Shown: one piece after another, positions 1-7,757 of the stretch
Layout: every line of letters starts with the position of its first letter
Position numbering within the stretch: the stretch's first letter is position 1
Source: Fibrobacterota bacterium
Lineage (GTDB): Bacteria > Fibrobacterota > Fibrobacteria > UBA5070
Assembly (NCBI GenBank): GCA_016715065.1
Contig: JADKBN010000002.1
Coordinates: 124,001 to 188,000 of the forward strand
DNA: 64,000 nt
Direction: 5' to 3'
Notes under the pieces: model-generated
The model's database searches: none
What the model saw: the letters and a program-made list of their open reading frames with translations, nothing else
Told to the model about the DNA's origin: nothing
Made by a program: the position numbers and the translations under genes

Positions 1-480
1 CACTCCGTGCCAATAGAAGATGTCGTAGAGATCGCGCATCAGCGCTCGATCCATCCATGCTCCCAGTTTGTGGGCGAGCGCGTCCTCGAAGCGCATCACC
101 CGCACCACCCGTGGAAGTTCGCGGTGCTGCGCGGCCAATGAACTGGTGGACATCGGCAAGGAGGGGCAATCCTCCGCCACCGAAGCCTCGACCTGGGCGA
201 CCACCGCGCCTTGGCGGACTCGGGCCCGGATGGCGGTGGAATGGGTGGCGATGTCCATCTGGTCGCACGGGAAGGTTTCCAGGATCTGCCGCAGCTTCGG
301 TGCGGCATCGCGCTTGGAACCGTAGGGCACCAGCACCAGGTCCAGGTCGTTGGTGCGCCGTGGACAATCCAGCAGGCGCAGGACCAGTCCCCCCTTCACG
401 ATCCCCTGGACAGGCAATTCCTGTCCGATATGGTGCAGGAGGCGGACCAGCAATGCTTCGAGTTCGTCCTGATCAGGCAT
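1..480 (-). CDS. AbiEii/AbiGii-type nucleotidyltransferase toxin (C-terminus cut by window edge)
   Basis: Translating the minus strand from the ATG at 480 gives an open frame that runs off the window. Near residue 30 it has a GG-x-LRLL segment followed by RRTNDLDLVLV, which matches the nucleotidyltransferase core of AbiEii toxins. Further on, R-x-M-x-FEDALAHKLGAWMDRALMRDLYDI matches the second conserved block (K, R and D residues). The start overlaps the stop of the upstream AbiEi-like gene by 8 bp, the usual antitoxin-then-toxin order of type IV AbiE systems. In that family the toxin is a nucleotidyltransferase that halts growth and the antitoxin represses the operon. The family call is confident; activity is inferred. 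Confidence 0.82.
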   Translation of the reverse strand, partial: MPDQDELEALLVRLLHHIGQELPVQGIVKGGLVLRLLDCPRRTNDLDLVLVPYGSKRDAAPKLRQILETFPCDQMDIATHSTAIRARVRQGAVVAQVEASVAEDCPSLPMSTSSLAAQHRELPRVVRVMRFEDALAHKLGAWMDRALMRDLYDIFYWHGV

Positions 481-1078
481 CATCGATCACCCCCCTGGCG
501 AAGGCGCGAAAGCGGATGTTCGGATACCGGGGCAGGAGATCGTCCAGGATGGACTTCGATAGGGCCGCCACATCGATGTCCTGCGGGACCGAAAACGGAA
601 AGGTGCGTCCGTGCTGATGGTGGAAGAGTGTATCGAGAAAGGCCTTCTCGGGGCAGGCCACGCGGATCGCTCCTTGCCAGTCCCAGCCAAGATCAACGAG
701 TGCCGGATCCTGGGTCCAGGCATGGACGGCGACCCCACCGGAGGCGATCTCGCGCGAGCGCCCAGCCCGGACGCACCATACCTGCTCGCCCGGAGCGGTC
801 CCCACCAGGGTGTGCCGGGAAAGCACAGAGACGGTGGACACCACCGCGTCTGGATACATTCGAAGCGCCAGCGCCCATGGGTCGAAGCGTTTTCCCACAT
901 AGACCCCACGACAAACCCGACGGAGCGTTCCCACCCCGATCCAGACTTGGATTCGATCGTGCAGGATGGAGGTGTTGCGGTTTCCCCAAAAAGCCTCGAG
1001 ATCGGAGTGCAGGAGCACCCCCGATTGGCGTTCAAGAAGATCTTGAACCTCTGCATGGGTTTGGATCGTTGACATCAT
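473..1078 (-). CDS. AbiEi-like antitoxin / transcriptional regulator
   Basis: 201 aa. The N-terminal ~60 residues form a winged-helix-like segment ending in LRRVCRGVYVG, the typical 'G-x-Y' end of AbiEi DNA-binding domains. The remainder contains an A-x-PEKAFLDTLF block seen in AbiEi antitoxins (CPEKAFLDTLFHH, about residue 140). It precedes and overlaps the AbiEii-like toxin gene. Two adjacent ATG codons (1078 and 1075) are possible starts. A GAGGA lies directly upstream, close to 1075. AbiEi proteins repress their own operon by binding inverted repeats, and the upstream region is AT-rich. Family assignment comes from gene order plus these motifs. Confidence 0.75.
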   Translation of the reverse strand: MMSTIQTHAEVQDLLERQSGVLLHSDLEAFWGNRNTSILHDRIQVWIGVGTLRRVCRGVYVGKRFDPWALALRMYPDAVVSTVSVLSRHTLVGTAPGEQVWCVRAGRSREIASGGVAVHAWTQDPALVDLGWDWQGAIRVACPEKAFLDTLFHHQHGRTFPFSVPQDIDVAALSKSILDDLLPRYPNIRFRAFARGVIDDA

Positions 1079-1086
1079 ATCCTCGA

Positions 1087-1116
1087 ATAATATGAAAAAA
1101 CCATAATAAAGGTCAA
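1087..1116 (-). promoter_or_regulatory. Sigma70-type promoter of the AbiE-like pair
   Basis: Read on the minus strand, TTGACC (1116-1111) is followed after 18 bp by TATTAT (1092-1087). The predicted transcript start near 1080 falls about 2 bases from the ATG at 1078, so the message would be nearly leaderless. The -35 box overlaps the stop codon of the neighbouring DUF547 gene. Confidence 0.55.
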
Positions 1117-1880
1117 TATGAATGTGCTTCGTTCAGTGACCAGTCGTACGGTGTGAACTTCAGCGGGATCTCGTCGACCAAAAAGCGCGATCGCTCCGGC
1201 TCGGACAGTCCGATGCCGTCGGCGAGAAACAAGCGCAGGGAACGGGAATCCCCCCAATCGGAGCCGTACCACTTGAAGATGCTGGACGCCTCGATGGCTT
1301 TTGGAGCGACCCGGTTCCAGCGGCGGTCGCCGAGGAACTCGCGAGTGGCCGTCGCCAGCTGGATCTCCAGGTCCCTGCCTCGAAAGGCCTCGCGTTGCAG
1401 CCTGGGGCATCCCACGGAGGCACATACCACCGCGAAGTGGATGCGCGGCTCGCGGTATTCGCGGCGGATCCACACGTGTTCGAGATCGTCCAGACTGATC
1501 GTGCGCCCCAGCAAGGGCACGAACTTCTTTTTCCAGGGCGACCCCAGGAAGCCCCCGATGTCCTTGATCGATTTCACAGGGTAGTGGTCGATCACCAGCT
1601 TCACGGTGAAGGCATTGTAGGCGTTCAGCAGAAAAGCCAAACGCTCCTTTTTCGGCCACTTCGCGAACTGGGAGGCCGTGACCGACGACAGCTCGCCGAG
1701 GTAGGCGTCGAGCTCGGCAGGGGAGGCCTTTAACGCGGCGTAGCGGACGTTCGTGGCCGGGCCGGGAGCCTCCACGGTGTGCGCTTGCAGGACTCGTGTC
1801 CAACCGGCGTGGGTGTGGTCGAAGGCGAGGCTGGATGTGGCGAGGAAAAGAACGAACGCGATGGAGTTGCATCTTGCCAT
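1113..1880 (-). CDS. DUF547 domain secreted protein
   Basis: 255 aa from the ATG at 1880, chosen because it opens a good signal peptide (MARCNSIAFVLFLATSSLA) and has GGGGGA upstream. An in-frame ATG at 1940 overlaps the upstream stop (ATGA) and would add 20 residues. The body is a typical DUF547 domain: KKERLAFLLNAYNAFTVKLV, a GGFLGSPW segment, LDDLEHVWIR and the Cys-containing HFAVVCASVGCPRL. Its function is unproven; the fold is papain-like in related proteins. It follows the TVP38-oxidoreductase gene with no room for a promoter, so the two are probably co-transcribed, a pairing also seen near arsenosugar genes in other bacteria. Confidence 0.85.
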   Translation of the reverse strand: MARCNSIAFVLFLATSSLAFDHTHAGWTRVLQAHTVEAPGPATNVRYAALKASPAELDAYLGELSSVTASQFAKWPKKERLAFLLNAYNAFTVKLVIDHYPVKSIKDIGGFLGSPWKKKFVPLLGRTISLDDLEHVWIRREYREPRIHFAVVCASVGCPRLQREAFRGRDLEIQLATATREFLGDRRWNRVAPKAIEASSIFKWYGSDWGDSRSLRLFLADGIGLSEPERSRFLVDEIPLKFTPYDWSLNEAHSY

Positions 1881-1936
1881 GGGGGTCCCCCGGGGATGAT
1901 CAGTGACGGAAAATGGCGGGGTCGTTTCTGGGCTGC

Positions 1937-4087
1937 TCATCCGCGCCTCCAGGCGAAGAAACGTCGCGCCCAGCGCAGCGCCCGTTTTGGTTGGTGCGCG
2001 CGGGCCCAGACCCCGGCGGCGTACTTGGCGGACTCGGCGTAGGTGGGATAGGCGTGGATGGTGGCCATGATCTTCTTGAGGCCCAGTCCGTGCTTCATGG
2101 CCAGCGTCCATTCGGCCAGGAGTTCGCCGGCATGCGCTCCCACGACCACGACCCCGAGGAGGGTGTCCTTGCCCGGCACGGTGAGGACCTTCACGAATCC
2201 AGAAGTCTCGTCGTCGGCGATGGCGCGATCGAGGTCGGCCAGAGGGAAGGTGCTGGTTTCGTAGGCGATCGCTTGCGACTTGGCGTCGGATTCTGACAAA
2301 CCCACACGGGCCACCTGAGGGTCGGTGTAGGTGCATCGCGGGATCACGCGGTAGTCGGCCGCGAAGCTCCAGAAGGGAGCCAGCAGGCCGTTGAGGGCGG
2401 CGTACCACGCTTGGTGGGACGCGACATGCGTGAATTGGAAAGGTCCGGTGGCGTCCCCCACCGCCAGGATGTTGGGGAAGTTGGTGCGAAGCTGTTGGTC
2501 GGTTTCGATGGTGCCGTCTTCGCGAAAGCGCAGCCCCAAGGCGTCCATCCAGGGTGCACGCCGGGCCTTGCGTCCGAGGGCCAACAGGACGGCGTCGAAC
2601 GAATCGCGCTCCTGGGGGCCCGGCCCCTCGGCGGGGCGGTGCACGATCCACTGCCTGCCCTCGGCGTCCACTTCGAATCGGTCCACCGCACGACCCGTGC
2701 GGACCACCACGCCTTCGGACTCGAAACGTTTCCGCAGGAGGTCTCCCACGTCGGGATCCTCCCGGGAAAGCAGCCGCGGTCCGCGCTCGATCTGCACCAC
2801 CTGCACCCCCAGACGGGCGCAGGCTTGCGCCAGCTCGCATCCGATGGGTCCGCCTCCCAGCACCACCAGTTTGGAGGGGAGGGCCGCCAGATCCCAGAAC
2901 GTGTCGGAGGTCAGGGTTCGCACCGATTCGATCCCGGGGATCGCGGGGACGTTGGGCTCCCCGCCCGTGGCCAGCACGATGCTGCGGGCCGTCATGCGGT
3001 GCCCATCGACCACCACCGTCCAGGGATCCACGACCTGCGCGTCGCCACGCACCACATGGACTCCCAGGCCTTCGTAGCGTTCCACCGAATCGTGCACAGA
3101 GATGGCTTCGATGGCCTTGCCCACGTGCGCGAGCACCTTGGGGGTGTCCACCTGTGTGTCAGAAAACGTCATGGAAAACCGTTCGAGGCGGCGGGCCTCG
3201 TGCACCACCCGGCCGGCGTGGATGAGCGCCTTGGAAGGGACGCATCCCGTGTTGAGGCAGTCCCCGCCCATGCGATGGCGCTCCACCAGCGCCACCTTGG
3301 CTCCCACGGCCGCGCCGATGTAGCTGGTCACCAACCCTCCGGCTCCGGCTCCGATCGCGATCAGATCGTACTCGAAAGCCTTGGGTCGCCGGAACCGGCG
3401 GTAGACAAAACCTGCCTTGAATCGGGCCAGGATCCAGCGCGAGACCAGCGGGAGGAGTCCCAATGCCGCGAAGGCCGCGAGAAGGCCTGGCGAGACCAGT
3501 CCGGAAAGGGAGGTGAGTTGTCCGAACTGCCGACCCGCGACCACGTAGGCCAATGTGCCGGGAGCCATGCCCACGAAGGAAACCCACACGTAGGTCCAGG
3601 TCCGCAGCGGGACCATTCCCGACAGCAGGTTCACGGCGAAGAAGGGGAAGACCGGCACCACGCGCAGGGCGAACAGATAGAACGCTCCCTCCCGGGCGAC
3701 CCCTTTCTCGAAGACCTGCAGTCGTGAGCCCATCCTGGACTTGACCCAGTCTCGCAGGAGCGTGCGCGAAGCGAGCATGGCCACCGTGGAGCCCGTGGTG
3801 GCCCCTATCAGCACCAGGAAGGTGCCTTGGGCCACACCGAAGAGGGCTCCGCCCAGGAGGGTCAGGAGGGAGGCGATGGGCAGCGACAGGGCCGAGGCCA
3901 CCGCATACGCCGCCACGAACAGGGAGGCGTACATCAGCGGGTGTCGGGAGATGCCCTCTTGGAGCGCACCCAGCTGCGCTTGGAGTCCCCGCAGCGAGAG
4001 CAACGACTTGGTTTCAGGAGGAAGCAGAAGCCAGGTGGCGACCAGCGCGGACAGAAGGACGAAGATCACGAGTTGCTTGGACTTCAT
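1937..4087 (-). CDS. TVP38/TMEM64 (VTT) membrane domain fused to mercuric-reductase-like FAD oxidoreductase
   Basis: 716 aa. Residues 1-225 are membrane-embedded, with several hydrophobic helices and the VTT-domain region RVVPVFPFFAVNLLSG near residue 142. From residue 240 it is a pyridine-nucleotide disulfide oxidoreductase. It has the FAD-binding GAGAGG at 246-251, a redox CxxxxC at Cys277/Cys282 (GGDCLNTGC), a second nucleotide motif VVLGGGPIGCELAQ, and a C-terminal dimerisation domain with the HxxxxxE signature (IHAYPTYAE). The N-terminal HMA domain of true MerA is absent, so mercury reduction should not be assumed. It likely passes electrons to a membrane or periplasmic partner. A promoter-like site at 4147-4173 matches the one before the RiPP precursor. 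Confidence 0.88.
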   Translation of the reverse strand: MKSKQLVIFVLLSALVATWLLLPPETKSLLSLRGLQAQLGALQEGISRHPLMYASLFVAAYAVASALSLPIASLLTLLGGALFGVAQGTFLVLIGATTGSTVAMLASRTLLRDWVKSRMGSRLQVFEKGVAREGAFYLFALRVVPVFPFFAVNLLSGMVPLRTWTYVWVSFVGMAPGTLAYVVAGRQFGQLTSLSGLVSPGLLAAFAALGLLPLVSRWILARFKAGFVYRRFRRPKAFEYDLIAIGAGAGGLVTSYIGAAVGAKVALVERHRMGGDCLNTGCVPSKALIHAGRVVHEARRLERFSMTFSDTQVDTPKVLAHVGKAIEAISVHDSVERYEGLGVHVVRGDAQVVDPWTVVVDGHRMTARSIVLATGGEPNVPAIPGIESVRTLTSDTFWDLAALPSKLVVLGGGPIGCELAQACARLGVQVVQIERGPRLLSREDPDVGDLLRKRFESEGVVVRTGRAVDRFEVDAEGRQWIVHRPAEGPGPQERDSFDAVLLALGRKARRAPWMDALGLRFREDGTIETDQQLRTNFPNILAVGDATGPFQFTHVASHQAWYAALNGLLAPFWSFAADYRVIPRCTYTDPQVARVGLSESDAKSQAIAYETSTFPLADLDRAIADDETSGFVKVLTVPGKDTLLGVVVVGAHAGELLAEWTLAMKHGLGLKKIMATIHAYPTYAESAKYAAGVWARAHQPKRALRWARRFFAWRRG

Positions 4088-4146
4088 GGGACGGGTCGCC
4101 TTGGTGACGGTCGTGGAAGGAGCTTGCCTGCGGACATGCAGGCCAA

Positions 4147-4173
4147 GTCGATCGAAGGGGGCGAGACCTTACA
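4147..4173 (-). promoter_or_regulatory. Putative ECF-sigma promoter upstream of the TVP38-oxidoreductase gene
   Basis: Minus-strand TGTAAGG (4173-4167), then exactly 16 bp, then CGAC (4150-4147). The same two boxes with the same spacing occur at 7705-7731 before the RiPP precursor. A GTAA-type -35 with a CGA-type -10 is the usual form of ECF-sigma promoters. The gene starts about 60 bp downstream at 4087. Assignment to the sigma factor encoded at 8000-8581 is inference. Confidence 0.5.
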
Positions 4174-4194
4174 ATCTTTCGAGCGCGTCGCCTC

Positions 4195-5376
4195 TCAGAA
4201 GAACTGTTGCAGACCCCCCGAGAAACCTCCCTCGAACCCGTGCGCCCAATCCATGCGAACCACCAGCCGATACAGCTTCGGGGACAACAGGCGCACCCCG
4301 GCGCCGAAGGACGTGCGCCGGTCCATGCCGGGAATGCCGCCCGCATCGGCGAACACCACGGCCTGGAGTCGCACGAAATCGCCTCTCCAGACGGTCGCCC
4401 GGGACTCGAAGTTCGCGAACCAAGCCTGATCGTCCAGTAGGAAATTGTCAGGGAGTCCGCGAACCTGCTCCAGCCCACCGATGCGCCAATCGTGGAACTC
4501 GGCACGACGCGACCCGGTGCCCCAAAAGAGCCTGGTGGCGAAGTTCAGGCGTGCGGCGGGGCGCAGGAATCCGCGGGCCTCGATGCTTTCGCGATGGAAG
4601 GAAGAACCGGCCAGGGCGATGTCGGCGCGAGGCTCGATGGTCCACCCTTCCTGCATCTCCAGGTCGGTGTCGATCCTGCCCAGCCGCAGCCCCAAATTGG
4701 CCACCAGAGAGCGCGAGGAGAGTCCAAAACGACGGGTGGCTGCGATCTCGCGGGGAAGTTCGAGCAGATCGGAGGAGAGCGTGTCGTCGAGCCATTCCAA
4801 TCCGGCGTGCGGCACGATGCCCGCGCGCACTTCGGGTTCGGCGAAAACGTGCAACCGTACACGACGCTCGCCGTGCCAGCCTCGCGAGGATTCGCCCGCG
4901 AAGTCCTCCCGCAGGCGGTGGGTAATCCAGGCGTCGGCGCCCAGCAATGTCCTCGTCCCCAACAGGCGCGGTTCGCGTAACCAGACCACGCCCGAATGCG
5001 TGCCTTCGTGGTTCTCGTACTGGGCCCCGGCTTCCAGGTACCTGCCGAGTAGGTTGGGGTCGTAGAGTCCCAGGGTGTACGCCGTCACGCCGCCCCCGGA
5101 ACGCAACTTCAGGATGGGGATGGTGGTCCATTTCTCGGAGAGAGCGACGACCTGCGCATCGGGTGTCCAAGTCCCCTGGACCTTCGAAAACAGTGCGGTG
5201 TTTCGCAAGCGCTGCAACCCGAGCTCGAAGGCCAGGCTGTCGGTGGTCGCCGAAGCCGGGAATTCCCGCAGGACGGTTTGTGGTCTGGTCCGCTGGAGTC
5301 CCGAGAGCTCGATGCCCGCCAAAGGACTCGGCGCGGCCGCGAGGAGTCCAATCGCCGGAAGGAGGGAGTGGATCAT
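4195..5376 (-). CDS. Omp85-like outer-membrane protein with a single POTRA domain
   Basis: 393 aa with a signal peptide. Residues ~20-85 read as one POTRA domain: IELSGLQRT..., a LGLQRLRNTALFSKV strand-helix and an EKWTTIP end, as in BamA/TamA/FhaC. The rest is an amphipathic barrel with the Omp85-type GGLEQVRGLPDNF and FANFESRATVWRG...VFADAGG segments, ending in Phe as outer-membrane proteins do. At this size it is smaller than BamA (five POTRAs). The ATG at 5376 overlaps the stop of the HvfC-like gene (ATGA), so it is translationally coupled to the MNIO operon. A role in moving the modified lipoprotein to the cell surface is an attractive inference; no direct evidence is visible. Confidence 0.72.
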   Translation of the reverse strand: MIHSLLPAIGLLAAAPSPLAGIELSGLQRTRPQTVLREFPASATTDSLAFELGLQRLRNTALFSKVQGTWTPDAQVVALSEKWTTIPILKLRSGGGVTAYTLGLYDPNLLGRYLEAGAQYENHEGTHSGVVWLREPRLLGTRTLLGADAWITHRLREDFAGESSRGWHGERRVRLHVFAEPEVRAGIVPHAGLEWLDDTLSSDLLELPREIAATRRFGLSSRSLVANLGLRLGRIDTDLEMQEGWTIEPRADIALAGSSFHRESIEARGFLRPAARLNFATRLFWGTGSRRAEFHDWRIGGLEQVRGLPDNFLLDDQAWFANFESRATVWRGDFVRLQAVVFADAGGIPGMDRRTSFGAGVRLLSPKLYRLVVRMDWAHGFEGGFSGGLQQFF

Positions 5377-6170
5377 CCGCGCACCCCCCACCATTGACGC
5401 GAGGCTCCCAGGGCGAACCACTCCGCGATCCGGTCCACGATCGCGGGTGATCGCGTCGCGGCACGTTCGAGCGTTTCTCTCCAGCCCGACCCCCGGCGCA
5501 TGGCGTCGAGCAATTTCCCGAGTCGGGGGTCCACGGAGTCCCAGGCGATCGTGGTGCCCTGCCGCGAGAGCACCCAGACGGCGGGGGCCAGGGGCGGAAT
5601 CCCCATCGAGGAGACGGAATCCGTCGGGCGCGCGCGAAGAGCCAGCCAGTCGCGCTCGGTGCGCAGGATCTGGACCGCGGGTTGCAGGACCAGATCCAGG
5701 GTCCCGTCGCCCAGGGCGGCGAGGTCGTCTTCGTCGGGAAGGGCCAGGGTCCCGGCGCGGAAGCAGCGGCTCCAGGCGGCATCCACGCGGCACGCCTCGA
5801 CGAGCTGGTCCGTGGCTCCGACCGACCGCAACCACGACGGGAAGCCCGACGCAAGATCCGTCAGATTCCGTCCAGGAGGCCTGGTGCGCAGGAAACGGTC
5901 GGCCAATGGGTTGAAGGCTTCCCATCCCTCCAGGAGCCCCGCGATCGGGTGCTCCTCCTGCATCAAGGTGAAAAGACGATACCAGTACTGGCGCCGGTAG
6001 GCGCCCAGGCGATCGATCGCCGACACGCCCTGGGCGGGAACGATGTCCTGCACCAAGAGGGGATCGTAGTCCGAAGAGGGGGCGTCGGCGACCCCCGGGG
6101 CCAAAAAACGCAACGGAGCCGAAGCGCTTCGCATCCAGCGTTCCTGGAATTCAAAGAGCGCGTCAGGCAT
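5373..6170 (-). CDS. HvfC/BufC-type MNIO partner protein (DUF2063 family)
   Basis: 265 aa from the ATG at 6170, which has GAGGT eight bases upstream; a TTG at 6194 is also in frame but has no ribosome site. The N-terminal half has the DUF2063 signature IDRLGAYRRQYWYRLFTLMQ, then PIAGLL and NPLADRFLRTRP. The C-terminal half is the variable domain that binds the leader peptide in characterised partners. In that family the protein presents the precursor peptide to the MNIO enzyme. It overlaps the DUF692 gene upstream by 8 bp and the Omp85-like gene downstream by 4 bp, so all three are made together. Confidence 0.85.
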   Translation of the reverse strand: MPDALFEFQERWMRSASAPLRFLAPGVADAPSSDYDPLLVQDIVPAQGVSAIDRLGAYRRQYWYRLFTLMQEEHPIAGLLEGWEAFNPLADRFLRTRPPGRNLTDLASGFPSWLRSVGATDQLVEACRVDAAWSRCFRAGTLALPDEDDLAALGDGTLDLVLQPAVQILRTERDWLALRARPTDSVSSMGIPPLAPAVWVLSRQGTTIAWDSVDPRLGKLLDAMRRGSGWRETLERAATRSPAIVDRIAEWFALGASRQWWGVRG

Positions 6171-7023
6171 AGGTGGGAACCTCGACGTTGCCAACGGTGC
6201 GCCCCGACCGTACGGCCCGCGCCGTGTGGGTTTCTTCCAAGAGTCGCTCCCAGGTGGGAAACTGCGCGTCCCATTCCACCAGGGTGGGAAAGGGGCCGCC
6301 GAGGGTCCATGCGTCGCGGTAGAGCTCCCACACCTCGGGACAGACGGGTGCGTCGTGGGTGTCGATGCGCAGGCCGTCGGAGCGCACGGTGTGTCCGGCC
6401 AGGTGAACGTACAGCACCCGGTCCCAGTCGATGGCCTCCAGGTAGATGCGGGCGTCGAATCCGTGGTTGCAGGCGGACACGAAGATGTTGTTGAGGTCGA
6501 GCATCATCCAGACCCCGGCGTCGCGCACCACCTTGGCGTGGAACTCCCACTCGGGCATGGTGCTGGAGGTGAACTGCGCGTAGCTGGAGAGATTTTCGAT
6601 CCCGAAAGGAACAGATAGGGATGCTTGTACGGCGCGCGCCCGTGCAGCGGCATGCTCGGCGATCTCCTCGGTGAACGGTGTGGGCAGGAGGTCGTGGGAG
6701 TGCCATTCCCCGAGGCGGGTCCAACAGAGGTGGTCGGAAAAACAAGGGGCCCCGATGGACGCGGCTAGGCGGTCCACCGAGGCGAGATGGTCCAGGTCCA
6801 GGGAGTCGCTTCCCAGCAGATCCAGCGAAACACCGTGGAGCGCCACGGGGTGGTGGGAGGCCACCTTCGCGAGGTTTTCCAAAGGGATCGGGCCCGTGCC
6901 GATGTAATTCTCGACGATGGCCTCGAACCATTCCATCTCGCAGGAGGGATCGCGGGCCTGGGACATCCAGGCGGGTCGCAATCCGACACCCACGGCGTCT
7001 CGTGACAGGATCTGACGATTCAT
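6163..7023 (-). CDS. MNIO family (DUF692) peptide-modifying iron enzyme, BufB/HvfB/TglH-like
   Basis: 286 aa, the normal length for DUF692. It is a TIM-barrel enzyme with the family metal-ligand blocks in order: ALHGVSLDL (His63), FSDHLCW (Asp97, His98), GIENL (Glu143), MMLDLNN (Asp176), YVHLAGH (His207, His211) and DTHDAPV (Asp221, His223). Known members (MbnB, TglH, BufB) use a multinuclear iron centre and O2 to rearrange cysteine residues in ribosomally made peptides. The substrate here is almost certainly the Cys-rich lipoprotein encoded just upstream (7058-7570), with the HvfC-like protein as partner. The exact chemistry cannot be read from sequence. Confidence 0.9.
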   Translation of the reverse strand: MNRQILSRDAVGVGLRPAWMSQARDPSCEMEWFEAIVENYIGTGPIPLENLAKVASHHPVALHGVSLDLLGSDSLDLDHLASVDRLAASIGAPCFSDHLCWTRLGEWHSHDLLPTPFTEEIAEHAAARARAVQASLSVPFGIENLSSYAQFTSSTMPEWEFHAKVVRDAGVWMMLDLNNIFVSACNHGFDARIYLEAIDWDRVLYVHLAGHTVRSDGLRIDTHDAPVCPEVWELYRDAWTLGGPFPTLVEWDAQFPTWERLLEETHTARAVRSGRTVGNVEVPTYA

Positions 7024-7057
7024 GGAAGCGGCTCCGCAGGAAAAGGGAAATGCGGTC

Positions 7058-7570
7058 TCACAGGGGGCAGGCAACGCCCCGGCAGCTTCCGTGACCCGCG
7101 CAGGAAGTCGTCTCGGTCTTGGCCGAATCCACGAGAAACCGGATGCCGGCGCAGGTGTTGTGGCCGGCGCACTCGGCTTCGGTCCGGGTGGTTTTGCCAA
7201 GCGAGGCGCACGCGGTGTTGAAGGCGGCGAGGGTGCGTGCCGATTGCAGAGTGGCGGTCGCCTTGGCCGTGTCCATCGGGGCGACGGTCGTGTCCAGGCA
7301 TTGCAAGCCGGCGCAGGTGTTCTTGCCCGCGCATTCGGTCGTTTCCACCTTGCCCGTTTCGCCGTTGAGGTACAGTCCCTTGCATTTGGACGTGCCGTTG
7401 CAGCTGGTCTGGTGGATGGTGCCGCCCTTGCTTGCGCAGGATTCGCGGAACTGGGCCTTCTGATCCGGGGTGGTGATGTCCACGGGTTCGTCGTTGCAGG
7501 AGGCGAGTCCGGCGGTGAGGCCGGCGAGAGCGAGAAGGACGAGGGATTTGCGAGTGGTGCTGTGGCTCAT
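7058..7570 (-). CDS. Twelve-cysteine lipoprotein, likely MNIO-modified RiPP precursor (bufferin-like)
   Basis: 170 aa. Residues 1-24 form a lipoprotein signal ending in LASC (lipidated Cys25). The mature part is a tandem duplication. Cysteines lie at 45, 57, 63, 80, 86, 91 and at 121, 134, 140, 157, 163, 168, giving spacings of 12-6-17-6-5 and 13-6-17-6-5. The motif CAGxNTCAG is repeated, with variants CNGTSKCKG and CAGHGSCRG. Cys-rich precursors of this layout accompany MNIO enzymes in bufferin clusters, where modified cysteines bind metal. Position (35 bp before the MNIO gene) supports the role. The lipid anchor implies a periplasmic or outer-membrane site of action. Modification and metal are inferred. 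Confidence 0.82.
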   Translation of the reverse strand: MSHSTTRKSLVLLALAGLTAGLASCNDEPVDITTPDQKAQFRESCASKGGTIHQTSCNGTSKCKGLYLNGETGKVETTECAGKNTCAGLQCLDTTVAPMDTAKATATLQSARTLAAFNTACASLGKTTRTEAECAGHNTCAGIRFLVDSAKTETTSCAGHGSCRGVACPL

Positions 7571-7704
7571 GGGTCTTGGTTCCTTGGATACAACCCCGCC
7601 AGCAGGCGAGGCGCGTGACGGCGAAGTCACGTTCGTGGAGGCATCGCGTGATCGAGCACCGAACCGGGAACCGGCCGATCGGTGTCGCACGATGTGTACC
7701 AAGG

Positions 7705-7731
7705 GTCGTCGGGGAGGGCGGGGACCTTACA
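7705..7731 (-). promoter_or_regulatory. Putative ECF-sigma promoter upstream of the RiPP operon
   Basis: Minus-strand TGTAAGG (7731-7725), 16 bp, CGAC (7708-7705), identical in boxes and spacing to the site at 4147-4173. It lies in the gap between the anti-sigma gene and the precursor gene and would give a leader of about 130 bases. Confidence 0.5.
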
Positions 7732-7757
7732 GGCTCTTTTCCATCAACGCGGAATTG

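Noticed and set aside
1937..4087. Mercury resistance (merA)
   Set aside because: No MerR, MerT or MerP genes and no N-terminal HMA domain; the conserved Cys pair is shared by the whole disulfide-reductase family.
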